Shown here piece after piece: positions 1-10,700 of a stretch of DNA of 64,000 nucleotides. Under the pieces are notes generated by a model, which made no database searches, was not told the origin of the DNA, and saw only the letters and a list, made by a program, of their open reading frames with translations. How positions within the stretch are numbered: position 1 is the first letter of the stretch; each line of letters opens with the position of its first letter. Location: positions 4,379,503 through 4,443,502 of the forward strand of contig NZ_CP076024.1 in NCBI RefSeq assembly GCF_022788635.1. The letters run 5' to 3'. A program made the position numbers and the translations under genes. Source of the DNA: Methylobacter sp. S3L5C (lineage in GTDB: Bacteria > Pseudomonadota > Gammaproteobacteria > Methylococcales > Methylomonadaceae).

Positions 1-1067
1 TGCCCCAAACGATCCCGCACTAAAAACCCCAGAATCGGGTTTTGCAAGGATTTACTCGCTTTGGCGTGTACGGTCATGCGAACGTGCTCACCACCTTCAA
101 AGACACCTTCCTGACCAGGCGACAGTCGTGTAAGCGAAACAGCAACGATAGCCGCCTGGCCACTTTTCCAGCCACTCGCTGCATCAACATTGTCTCTTAC
201 TGTAGCAACAACACCATAGTCGATTATCTGTGCAGCTTCTTTATCTGAATCGGTTGCATCATCAATTACACGAGGTTCTATTGAGGTCAGCACTGACTCC
301 TCACCGTAGATCTCCTGCAACGTATACTGCAAGTAGGCTTCAGAAACGCGCTTTGCCGTACCGATAGCTTCCATTCTACCATTATTAAGCCAGATGCCGG
401 ACTCGCACAGGCTCTGCACCGAGGCGGTATCGTGACTGACAAAAATCAGCGAACCATGTTCCTGAAAATGGCGAATAAAACGCATACATTTTTGTATAAA
501 CACGGCATCACCGACCGCCAGCGCTTCATCCACCACCAAAATATCGGCATCCACATGGGCAATAACAGCAAAAGCCAGCCGTACCATCATACCACTGGAA
601 TAAGTTTTCACCGGTTGCTCGATAAATTCACCGATATCAGCAAAAGCAACAATATCAGCGAAACGTGCGTCAATTTCTTGATTGCTTAAACCCAGCACAG
701 AGGCATTCATATACACATTCTCGCGCCCGGTAAATTCAGGATTAAAACCGGAACCGAGCTCCAATAAAGCCGCCACCCGCCCTTTGGTTTGAACGCTACC
801 ACTGGTTGGGTTGAGCGTACCGCAGATCATTTGCAGCAAGGTGGATTTACCACTACCATTGCGCCCGATAATACCAACGGTTTCACCTTTTTTGACTTCA
901 AAAGAAAGGTCTTTAAGCGCCCAAAATTCACGAAAATATTGTTTTGGCGCTTGCCCTGCCAAACGTTGCAAACGCGGTAGCACAAACTGCTTCAGCCGGT
1001 CACGCGGATTATCATAAATTTGGTAGCATTTACTGAGTTGTTCAACTTTTATGGCGATGTCAGTCAT
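1..1067 (-). CDS. Wzt-like polysaccharide ABC transporter ATP-binding protein (3' end outside window)
   Basis: This is the ATPase of an ABC exporter for O-antigen or other surface polysaccharide, acting at the inner membrane with an integral permease not seen here. About 355 residues are visible, starting from the ATG at 1067, and the frame is open to the window edge. Walker A GRNGSGKST lies near residue 68, the signature YSSGM near 160, Walker B DILVVDEAL near 180 and the H-loop SHD near 212. The part after about residue 235 is a C-terminal extension, as in Wzt and TagH-type proteins, where it binds the glycan end group. The missing end would show the rest of that domain. A family 2 glycosyltransferase follows upstream on the same strand, which fits a polysaccharide locus. 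The ABC assignment is firm; the exact polysaccharide is unknown. Confidence 0.9.
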   Translation of the reverse strand, partial: MTDIAIKVEQLSKCYQIYDNPRDRLKQFVLPRLQRLAGQAPKQYFREFWALKDLSFEVKKGETVGIIGRNGSGKSTLLQMICGTLNPTSGSVQTKGRVAALLELGSGFNPEFTGRENVYMNASVLGLSNQEIDARFADIVAFADIGEFIEQPVKTYSSGMMVRLAFAVIAHVDADILVVDEALAVGDAVFIQKCMRFIRHFQEHGSLIFVSHDTASVQSLCESGIWLNNGRMEAIGTAKRVSEAYLQYTLQEIYGEESVLTSIEPRVIDDATDSDKEAAQIIDYGVVATVRDNVDAASGWKSGQAAIVAVSLTRLSPGQEGVFEGGEHVRMTVHAKASKSLQNPILGFLVRDRLG

Positions 1068-1099
1068 GACTAATTGTTGCTTCCCTGAAAACTTTATAG

Positions 1100-1350
1100 T
1101 TTTTCACCTCCCCCTTAATAAAGGGGGTATTGAGAGGGATTTATCTTATAAAATCTCCCCTAACCCCTCTTTTTCAAAGAGGGCGACTGAACGATTACGA
1201 AAATTGAAACTTTTTGGTTACCGTCTTATGTATTGAAACAATTTCTAATGATTGGGATTTACACGCAATTAACAAATATCTTACCGGCATGTAATTATTA
1301 AACCCCCTCGCTTTGCTCCCCTTTGAAAAAGGAGTATTAAGGGGATTTTA
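1100..1350. repeat. Intergenic dispersed repeat, C/G-run palindromes
   Basis: The gap between the ABC ATPase and the glycosyltransferase holds facing C-run and G-run arms around A/T-rich cores, for example CCCCCTTAATAAAGGGGG near 1112-1129, followed by a second arm pair that ends near 1343. A related sequence recurs at about 31155-31200, so this is a dispersed repeat and not a local hairpin only. It has no coding potential that I can support. Confidence 0.6.
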
Positions 1351-1375
1351 CAGTATTATCCTCAATTGCAATGAC

Positions 1376-2332
1376 TTAAATCTTTTGAATAATGACTGCA
1401 ATAAATAAAGATACGGTACCTTGTCGGCTTTGTCTAAAAACCCCACTGATGTTCAATAGTCTTACCCGATCTTTAAATGATTTGGCCGTTCTGGCAAGTT
1501 TGAAATAATGTAATGTTTCAACAGCTTCGGTACTCATTAAATGACGAATTCGATCCAAAGCTAAAATATTAATATCATTCCAATTTTTAAATCTGCCTTT
1601 TAAAACCATGCTTACCCTGTTAATTCGTGAAACCATTGAGGTATTAGCGCCAACAACTGCTTGAGGATGCTGTCTATAAATCAAGGTGGGCTCTTCATCG
1701 TAATAAAAATAACCATCAATTGCTGTAATTAATTGATACATCCACCAATCGTGAGAGACCACTTTCACCGGACTAATTTGTTCGATAATATTTTTAAAAG
1801 CCTGATTGAATGCCAAAGAATTACCCCCTACAACACATTGAACAATTGCATTTCTGAAATTCTTGGGGAAAAGGTAAATATGAGACTTCTCGTAAATTAC
1901 GCCATGCTCATCGCCAAGCAAGGTGCTGCTGCCGTACAATGATGGCTTGTTGGCATTGGTCACTTTTAGACAGTTAACAGCCCGTTCCAATTTATCGGGT
2001 AACCAAATATCGTCTTGATCGGAGAAAAAATAATAATCGGCTTTTATGTCAGAATCACTGGCCAAAGCCATAAAATTATCAGCAAAACCAGTTGATGGTC
2101 CTTGCTTTAAGATAATGCGATCAGAACCTGTTTTTTTCTGGTAATCTCTAATAATATCCAGCGTATTGTCAATGGAGCCATCATCACTGATAATGATTTT
2201 CCAATTTTTGAAGGTCTGCCTGCAAATTGAATCAAGCTGTTCAGCTATATACTTCCCGCCATTATATGTCCCCATGAGGATTGCAACAGCAGGCGCATTA
2301 TCCGCCTCAAGCTGAACGTGCTCATTCTTCAT
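1376..2332 (-). CDS. Family 2 glycosyltransferase (rhamnosyltransferase-like)
   Basis: This 318-residue protein is a GT-A fold glycosyltransferase that would add a sugar to a growing surface glycan at the cytoplasmic face of the membrane. The N-terminal nucleotide-sugar binding segment shows TYNGGKYIAEQLDSI near residue 21 and ISDDGS near 49. The DQDDIW motif near 105 is typical of the subgroup that includes rhamnosyltransferases of O-antigen clusters. A SHDWWMY motif lies near 195. There is no signal peptide. The neighbouring Wzt-like ATPase on the same strand supports a role in polysaccharide assembly, though the gap of about 300 bp with repeats means they need not share a transcript. The donor sugar and acceptor cannot be read from the sequence. 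Confidence 0.88.
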   Translation of the reverse strand: MKNEHVQLEADNAPAVAILMGTYNGGKYIAEQLDSICRQTFKNWKIIISDDGSIDNTLDIIRDYQKKTGSDRIILKQGPSTGFADNFMALASDSDIKADYYFFSDQDDIWLPDKLERAVNCLKVTNANKPSLYGSSTLLGDEHGVIYEKSHIYLFPKNFRNAIVQCVVGGNSLAFNQAFKNIIEQISPVKVVSHDWWMYQLITAIDGYFYYDEEPTLIYRQHPQAVVGANTSMVSRINRVSMVLKGRFKNWNDINILALDRIRHLMSTEAVETLHYFKLARTAKSFKDRVRLLNISGVFRQSRQGTVSLFIAVIIQKI

Positions 2333-2708
2333 AAAATTTAATTAATTCTTATTTATTGGCTTATAACCAAGACGCTGGCCAAGAACTTGGTTCCTGAGAT
2401 TATTGGCATAATATACAGTAATAAATTTTCTATATTTTTTATTATTGAATCGATTTCTATAAACTTTCAGAAATTAAATTTCCAATTTACATCGCTGTAA
2501 TCACACACAGATACCATTCATATCAAAGGATAGTATCTGTGTGCATAATAATTATTTATCTGAAAATCTATAGCGGGATAAAATTAATAAATATTATAAC
2601 TCTTTGATTGAAATATTATTTTTTGCATTTACTCAGTTAATTATCAATATATTCAATCCATATTATAGTATAAATACTGTTGCAAATAGCCATAAAACCC
2701 ACGCTAAA
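2333..2708. other. A/T-rich intergenic region with an 11-bp perfect inverted repeat
   Basis: No gene is supported here. The notable feature is a perfect inverted repeat, arms CACACAGATAC at 2504-2514 and GTATCTGTGTG at 2533-2543, separated by 18 bases. It lies downstream of the protease gene and upstream of the glycosyltransferase, both read leftward. It could be a protein-binding operator or an mRNA hairpin; no T-run follows it directly on the minus strand, so a simple terminator is less likely. Confidence 0.5.
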
Positions 2709-4187
2709 TCAACCTATAAACAAATAACCATTGCCCGCCACATCCTTTGAAACGCCTGTCGGTATTTGAGACAACGCCAAACCGGTCAAGGTGATGGACG
2801 TATCAATAAGGCGATCATTATTTAAGTCATAATGATAGGTGGCACCTTTATAACCATCCGCGCCCTGATTTTCCATAGCAAATACCTGCTTGCTGACGCC
2901 ATTATTCCAGCCCCATATATTGATTTGATCACCCACACTAAAGTCGGTTACGGTTGACCAGGTGATGGAACCTCCGCGACCATCCAAAAATATCGTATCG
3001 TTACCGCTGCCACCGGTCAAAAAGTTGGAGCCTGTACCGCCATCAAGCACGTCATTACCGGCACCGCCATTGGCGGCATCGTCACCAGCCAGTAAGTTCA
3101 TAAAGTCATTGCCTGTTGATCCGATAATCACATCCCCGGTTGACTTACCCAGTAACTCATACTCTAAAAAAGTGACCGGACCGGTGTATTTGGCGGGCAT
3201 AACATAACTCGACGTGCCGTCGCTGGCACTTGAGGAAAACAGAGGCACTGGCGTGTATTGCGCAATAAATTCATTAATCGATAAATTTGCATCCAAAAAA
3301 CTCAGGTTTTCAATATTCAACAAGGTATCCGTACCTTCCAAGCTCTTGACCATCAGAGTATTGCCGTCACTTGAGCGACCGATTTCAGTAACAGCACTCT
3401 TATTGAAGTTAAAAATTACGGTGTCATTGCCAGCACCACCATCAAATAAATCATCACCACTTGTACCCACTAAAGTATCATTTCCTGAAGTATCAGTAGT
3501 GACGCTGTTTAACAAAGTATTATTCTGCGATAACTCGGTAATGATCGTATTGTAAACAAAAGAGTTACCAATATCGGCCCACCATGTGCCGGTACTTTTA
3601 ACGCCAATAACAGAATTACCGACCAAAAGCGGGCCCCCAGAGCTTCCTGCTCCCATAACCTCTACTAGTGATTCGTAAATACCGTAGTCCCAAATGTTAA
3701 AAACCGATGCTGATTGCATCATCATCCCGGTGGATCCAACTGGATAACCAACCGCTATTGCTGCCTGGTTTCCGTTATAACCGGGATCTAATTCCAACCA
3801 ACCCAGTGTGTCGCCAATTGGATTATCAATACCTATTAACGCAACATCAAACTGGGATTCGCTTTGCAGCATCGTCTGGTTATTTCCATCAGAATAGATT
3901 TGCGATGTCCAGGCATTCGCTGTCCATTTCGAGAAAGTTGGATTTGAAATCCATGATTCGAACGCTCCGGTATTAGAGTTGTAATCAGCCCCAAAATAAA
4001 ATTCAAAGCCTGTGGCCCATCCTTTTTCATCAGGATTAAATACACAATGGCCAGCTGTCAAAATGTCGTTTCGCCCAACGAGACTACAGGTACCCAGAGT
4101 TATTGAACCATCAGACCATGTTGTCTTTATCAGCCCAATATTGTTGTATGGCTGACTATTTCGTTCGCTAAAGTTAAGCTCAATCAT
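2709..4187 (-). CDS. Secreted trypsin/V8-like serine protease with RTX repeats and type I secretion C-terminus
   Basis: This 492-residue protein joins a chymotrypsin-fold serine protease to calcium-binding RTX repeats. The catalytic triad can be read as H47 (ILTAGHC), D114 (SQFDVALIGI) and S183 (GAGSSGGPL). RTX-type nonapeptides appear near residues 235-260 (GNDTLVGTSGDDLF) and 355-400 (GNDVLDGGTGSNFL). There is no N-terminal signal peptide, so export by a type I system through the C-terminus is expected. The last 120 residues align with the ends of the three giant proteins in this window: SNFLTGG.GNDTIFLDGR, then a STVTDF block, then GW.NGVSK, then a final GYLFIG. This suggests one transporter serves all four, and that the protease may process or act beside the giants; that last point is inference. 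The gene stands alone between two gaps of more than 350 bp. Confidence 0.88.
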   Translation of the reverse strand: MIELNFSERNSQPYNNIGLIKTTWSDGSITLGTCSLVGRNDILTAGHCVFNPDEKGWATGFEFYFGADYNSNTGAFESWISNPTFSKWTANAWTSQIYSDGNNQTMLQSESQFDVALIGIDNPIGDTLGWLELDPGYNGNQAAIAVGYPVGSTGMMMQSASVFNIWDYGIYESLVEVMGAGSSGGPLLVGNSVIGVKSTGTWWADIGNSFVYNTIITELSQNNTLLNSVTTDTSGNDTLVGTSGDDLFDGGAGNDTVIFNFNKSAVTEIGRSSDGNTLMVKSLEGTDTLLNIENLSFLDANLSINEFIAQYTPVPLFSSSASDGTSSYVMPAKYTGPVTFLEYELLGKSTGDVIIGSTGNDFMNLLAGDDAANGGAGNDVLDGGTGSNFLTGGSGNDTIFLDGRGGSITWSTVTDFSVGDQINIWGWNNGVSKQVFAMENQGADGYKGATYHYDLNNDRLIDTSITLTGLALSQIPTGVSKDVAGNGYLFIG

Positions 4188-4445
4188 TAGTGTGCTCCGG
4201 ATAACAAGTGATTAATTTACCAAGTAAGAAAGTAAAGCAATTGCCTGCTGTAATAATAAGCACTGTTCATTCAAAAAAAATAAATTAAAGATAATAAAAT
4301 TTACAATCCTATTACTTCTGATTTAAAAGCTATTGAAGTCTTCAACAGTTTCGGTCAAGGTTACCCCGCCGACCGGTATGTTTTATGATACCAAATCATT
4401 CATCACTTCCATGAAAAAATTAAAAATGCTCATTATTAATAAAAT

Positions 4446-4478
4446 AAAGTCTACATAGTAAACTATGCAGACTTTTTT
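4446..4478 (-). terminator. Hairpin terminator downstream of giant protein 1, possibly bidirectional
   Basis: The arms AAAGTCT-a-CATAGT and ACTATG-c-AGACTTT pair with a single internal mismatch around a two-base loop. A T-run follows on the plus strand, and a T-rich stretch (TTTATTTTATT) follows on the minus strand. The giant gene ends about 240 bp upstream in the minus direction. Confidence 0.6.
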
Positions 4479-4643
4479 ACAATCAGAAAAACACAAAATA
4501 CCTATCGAAATAATTTTTCTGTTAATAATATTAGTTATAAGAAAAATAACTCAAGCGTTGGCTGTTTAGTGAGAGCGACTAAAGCATTGCACTTAAATCA
4601 CCGTCCACTAATACCCTATTTCAGCTTATTTAATACCCCTTCC

Positions 4644-4707
4644 GATGCCGATCCGGGTTTGCAACCCAAACCAAAACGTTTGAATATTTCTATAGCTTTT
4701 AAAACGT
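4644..4707 (+). repeat. Dispersed repeat module A
   Basis: This is one copy of a roughly 64-bp module that starts GATGCCG, has facing arms around a CGGGTTTGCAACCC core, and ends in AGCTTTTAAAACGT. Other copies lie at 18312-18375, 18659-18722, 31211-31274, 38887-38930 and 39078-39140, with a decayed inverted copy at 4322-4380. The 4644 and 18659 copies sit directly against the 3' ends of giant genes 1 and 2. Confidence 0.75.
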
Positions 4708-4721
4708 AAAAAAATCCTCCG

Positions 4722-7700
4722 TTAACTAATATACAAATACCCATGAGCGCCAAAGCTGTCAGTCACCTGCCCGGTAAGAAAATGCGTATTGGTGCCACTG
4801 GTGATTTGATTATTCAAATCTGCCAAAGAACTGGCACCAAATTCCGCCAGGGTATGCCCGGTCAGGGTAATTGAATTTAACGCCGGATTAGTGGTGCCGG
4901 CTGCCGAGCCATCAGGCAGCAGATTCTGAATATGCAACGTTAAGCCGGTATAGCCATCCGCACCATCGCTGTTGGAAAAAGCAACCACTTTACTGACACC
5001 GTTAACCCAACCAAAAATAGTGGCGTGATCCTGACCTTGCTGAAAATCAGTCAGCGTTGACCAGGAGGTACCGACCATTCTGCCATCCAGAAAGACCGTA
5101 TCATTGCCCTCGCCACTGGTCAAAAAGGACGATCCTGTAGAACCATCAATCACATCATTGCCTGTTCCGCTATTGACGGCTTTATTGCCACTACCAGCTA
5201 CCTTGATAAAATCATTACTGTCTGAACCAATAATAACCGCGTTGGCGGACTCATCTATTAGTTGATAGTCAAGATCAAGAGGACCCGTATACAAGTCAGG
5301 CATAACATAAGTTTTGTTAGCGTTGCCTAAAGAATCAAATAACTGATCAACCGTTACCATCTTCAAAAAATCAGCCATACTGATGGTGTCACTGCCAAAA
5401 ACCAGATCTTGGATATTGGTTAAGGTATCGGTGCCATCAACGCCTTTAAAAACTACCGTTTTTCCATCAGCAGAGAGCCCAACCCGGGTAAAATTGGTTG
5501 ACGTATCTGCTGCCAGAGCAAAATCATATTCAACCGTGCTGTTGTCAACACTACCGACAAAGGTATCATTTCCCGTTGTGTCTGTTTGTAACGCTATGAC
5601 ATTAGCGCTGGCAGCACTGGTTACCTGTTCAAGCGCACCGGCATCATCGGTATAACTGGCTTGTACGGTAATCGCTTGAGCCACCTGCTCCTGACCCAAA
5701 GTAAATGTTTCTGCAGTTGCACCGTTAATGACCGTGCCATTGGCAAACCATTGGTAGGCAATGACGCCTAAACCATCGGCATCTGCTAAGGTATTGGCGG
5801 CGATTAAGGTTTGATTTTGCTTGGCCGTACCGGTAATCGTTACTAAACCGGTCGGTCCATTGTCGTTCAGGTTAACCACCGAAACGACCACGGCTTGTGT
5901 GGTGGGGTTATCGCCGTCATTGGCGATGACATCAAAGTTGTAGCTGGCTTTGGTTTCAAAGTCGGCAGCTTCTTTCAGCGTCACCGCACCCGTTTGCGCA
6001 TTAATATCCAGCCAGTTCCGATCTGCACCGCCCAAGTCGTAAGTAACCGGTAAGAGGTTGTCCACGTCGGTAGTCACTGCCGTGTATAGCGGCGTACTGC
6101 TTAGCGCGTTTTCATTGACAGTACCGGTAGCGCCTGAAATAAATACCGGCGCATTGTTATTCAGATTAATTACGTTAATTGCTGCCTGAATGGCGGTAAC
6201 CGATTCCAAACCTTGATTATCTATAGCCATCACAGTAAAGGCATTCAGGATGCCGTTGGCATTAGCTTCCGGTGTCCAGTAAGCAAACTGCGTTTCATTA
6301 ACCAGATAGTTAGTAACGGCATCCCAAATGGTAGCTGATTGTTCATTAACACCAATTTTTAACGTACCACTGGTGATCGCTTTAACGGCAAAGGCCATTA
6401 CATCACCGTCACTGTCAGCCTCATCACCTTGGGCGACAAGATCAGTCAAAGTAATGGTAATGGCCGTATCTTCATTACCGGTAACCAGCGTTAAGGCGAA
6501 GGCGGTTAAGGTTGGCGCATCGTTGGCGGCGGTTACGCTGACAGTTGCCTGAATGGCGGTAGCCGATTCTGCACCCAGATCGTCAACGGCGGTCACGGTA
6601 AAGGCATTTTGAGTGCCGTTGGCGTTGGCATCCGCTGTCCAATAAGCACTATGTGTTTCATCAACCAGATAGTTGCTTGAACCATCCCAGTCGGTAGCCG
6701 ATTGTTCATCGCTACCAATTCTTAAGGTACCTGATGTGATCGCTTTAACAGCAAAAGCCATTACATCATCGTCACTGTCAGCTTCATCACCTTGAGCGAC
6801 AAGATCAGCTAAAGTAATGGTAATGGCGGTATCTTCATCGCCGGTGACCAGCGTTGAGGCGAAAGCAGCCAAGGTCGGCGCATCGTTGACGACCGTTACG
6901 TCGACGGTTGCCTGAATGGCGGTAGCCGATTCTGCACCCAGATCATCAACGGCGGTCAGGGTAAAGGCATTCAGGATGCCGTTGGCATTAGCCTCCGGTG
7001 TCCAGTATACAAGGTGTGTGGCATCAACCAGATAATTGTTCTCGGCATCCCAAGCGGTAGCCAATTGTTCATTAACACCAATTTTTAAGGTACCACTGGT
7101 GATCGTTTTAACGGCAAAGGCCATTACATCACCGTCACTGTCAGCTTCATCACCTTGAGCGACAAGATCAGCTAAAGTAATGGTAATGGCGGCATCTTCA
7201 TCGCCGGTGACCAACGTTGAGGCGAAAGCAGCCAAGGTCGGCGCATCGTTGACGGCCGTTACGTCGACGGTTGCCTGAATGGCGGTAGCCGATTCTGCAC
7301 CCAGATCATCAACGGTGGTCACGGTAAACGCATTTAGGATGCCGTTGACATTGTCATCCGGTGTCCAGTAAGCACTATGTGTTTCATCAACCAGATAGTT
7401 GCTTGAACCATCCCAAACAGTCGCAGTTTGTGAATCGACACCAATTTTTAAGGTACCCGTGCTGACGGCTTTAATAGCAAAGGCCGCTCCATTACCATCA
7501 CTGTCAGCCAGATCACCCTGGACGACCAGATCAGCCAAAGTAATGGTGACGGCAGTATCTTCATCGCCAGTAGCCAACGTTGAGGCGAAGGCAGTTAAGG
7601 TCGGTACATCGTTGACGGCCGTTACGTCGACGGTTGCCTGAATGGCGGTAGCCGATTCTGCACCCAGATCATCAACGGCGGTCACGGTAAATGCATTAAG

Positions 7701-10700
7701 GGTACCGTTGGCATTGGTATCCGGTGTCCAATAAGCAATCTGCGTGGCATCAACCAGATAGTTGGTTAAAGCATCCCAAGCGGTAGCCGATTGTTCATCG
7801 ATACCAATTTTTAAGCTACCTGATGTGATCGCTTTAACCGCAAAGGCCATTACATCACCGTCACTGTCAGCCTCATCACCTTGAGCGACAAGATCAGCAA
7901 AAGCAATAGCGATTGCGGTATCTTCATCGCCGGTAACCAGCGTTGAGGCGAAAGCAGCCAAGGTCGGCGCATCGTTGACGGGCGTTACGTCGACAGTTGC
8001 CTGAATGGCGGTAACGGATTCTGTACCTGTATTGTCAACGGCCTTAACCGTAAATGCATTCAGAGTGCCGTTGGTATTGGCATCCGCTGTCCAGTAAGCA
8101 ATATGTGTGGCGTCAACCAGATAATTGGTAACGGCGTCCCAGTCGGTAGCCGTTAGTGCTGAAGTACCAATTTTTAAAGTACCGGTAGTGATCGCTTTAA
8201 CAGCAAAAGCCGTTACCGTACCGTCACTGTCAGCTTCATCACCTTGGGCGGCAAGATTTGCAAAAGTGATGGTAATGGCTATATCTTCAGTGCCGTTAGT
8301 CAGTGTTGAGTCGAAGACACTTAATGTCGGCGTAGCGTTGTTAATAAATAACAGAGTATTGCCTTCAAGGTTACCAATCAAGGCATCCAGCTTACCGTCA
8401 CCATTAATATCAACAAAGCTGGGACTGGCGATACTGCCAACATCCGTCAAACCAAAAGGATTGCTTACTGGCGCAGAAAAAACGGCTCTGCTGGCAGTAC
8501 CGGTATTTCTATAAAACAGGGTAGTACCATCATTATTGCCAATAAAAGCATCCAGATCGCCGTCGCCATCAATATCAATCAAACTGGGCGTCGCAGAAAT
8601 ACCTACATTAGTCAAGCCAAAGGCATTGGTAATCGGCGCAGTAAAAACAGCACCGCTGGCATTGCCGATATTTTCATAAAACAGGGTATTGCCTGCACTG
8701 TTACCAATAAAGGCATCCAGATCGCCATCACCATCAATATCAACCAAGCTGGACGATGCAAAACTACCAACATCGGACAAGCCAAAGGCATTAGTAGCTG
8801 GCGTAGAAAAAACGGCACTGCTGGCAGTGCCCGCATTTTCATAATACAGGGTGTTGCCTCCGTTGTTGCCAATAAAAGCATCCAAATCGCCGTCGCCATT
8901 AATATCTACAAAGGTGGGCCTGGCAATATTACCAACATCCGTTAAACCAAAGGCATAACTGGTTACAGTAAAAGACGCACTACTAAAAGTGCCTGTATTT
9001 TCATAAAACCGGGTAAAGCCATCATTATTACCAATAAAGGCATCCAGATCGCCGTCGGCATCAATATCAACCAAACTGGGCCTGGCAACAAGATCGCTAT
9101 TAGTAAGACCAAAGGGATTAGTAACCGTAGTAGTAAAAGTCGGATCCTGCGGGTGCCAAACGGTAACTGTCGTGGTGGTATTGGTTACCGTCGGGGCAAC
9201 ACCGTCACTGACGCTAACGGTAAAATGGGTGATTTCATGGCCAAGTGCTCCCACCCGATTGGCAGTGGGTTGAAATACCAATAACTGCAGGGCGGCTTGC
9301 AACGCGGCGGGGGTGCCGGTTGCATGGTTGTAAGTCAGGGCATCTGTAGTGCTAAAGCCGGAACTACTTAAGGACGCCGCCGTAAACACACCTTTGGCAG
9401 CGTTATCCAGGGCAATACTGACGGTTAGGCTGGCGCTGTCAGCATCGGTAATGGTAAACGCCGAAAACGGTGTCGCAGTCCCGGTATCATTAATATTGGT
9501 TACTGCCGTTACACCTGCCAAGGTCGGCGCATCGTTGACTGCCGTTACGTCAACGGTTGCCTGAATGGCGGTAGCCGATTCTGCACCCTGATCATCAACA
9601 GCCGTCACAGTAAAGGCATTCTGCGTGCCATTGGTATTGGCGTCCGCTGTCCAGTAAGCGAACTGCGTGGCATCAACAAGATAGTTGGTTGAAACATCCC
9701 AGTCTGTAGCCGATTGTTCATCAACACCAATTTTTAAGCTACCGCTGCTAATGGCTTTAACAACAAAAGCCACTACGGTACCATCACTGTCAGCTTCATC
9801 ACCTTGGGCGGCAAGATTTGCAAAAGTAATAACGATGGCGCTATCTTCATTACCGGTGGCCAACGTTGAATTGAAAGCAGTTAAGGTCGGCGCAACATTA
9901 TTAATAAATAGCTGGGTGATGCCATCGTTATTGCCAATCAAGGCATCCAGATCGCCGTCGCCATCTATATCAACGAAAGTAGGCTTGGCAGAACTACCAA
10001 CAGTGGTTAAACCTAAGGCATTGGTCACTGGCGCAGCAAAAACGGCAAGACTGGCAGTACCGATGTTTTGATAAAACAGGATATCGCCATCACTGTTGCC
10101 GATAAAAGCATCCAAATCGCCGTCGCCATCAATATCAATAAAAGTGGGCGAGGCAGAAATACCGGCATCGGTCAAACCAAAAACGTTGCTTACTGGTGCA
10201 GTAAAAGCGGCAAGACTGGCCGTGCCGTTGTTTTGATAAAATAGAGTATTACCATCAAAATTGCCGATAAAGGCATCCAAATCGCCGTCGCCATCAATAT
10301 CAATAAAAGTGGGTGATGCAAAACTGCCGACATCCGTTAAGCCAAAGGCATCGCTGATTGGCGCAGCAAAAGAAGCAAGACTGGCAGTGCCGTTGTTTTT
10401 GTAAAACAAGGCATTGCCATCCCTGTTACCAATAAAGGCATCCAGATCGCCATCACCATCAATATCAACCAAGCTGGGTGCGGCACCATAACCGGCATTG
10501 GTCAAACCAAAAGCATCGCTGATTGGCGCAGCAAAAACAGCAAGGCTGGCAGTGCCGGTGTTTTGATAAAACAGGGTATTGCCATCATAACTGCCAATAA
10601 AGGCATCCAGATCACCGTCGCCATCAATATCAACCAAATTGGGCTTGGCATAGTCACCAACATCGGTCAAACCCAGCGGATTACTGATTGGGCTATTGAA

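Larger units (their letters stand above)
4188..4721. other. Intergenic region between giant protein 1 and the protease
   Basis: This gap carries no supported gene. It contains a diverged inverted copy of repeat module A at 4322-4380, a hairpin terminator at 4446-4478 and a second module A copy at 4644-4707 that abuts the giant gene's 3' end. The 130 bases upstream of the protease ATG are A/T rich and should include its promoter, but I see no clear -35/-10 pair. Confidence 0.5.
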
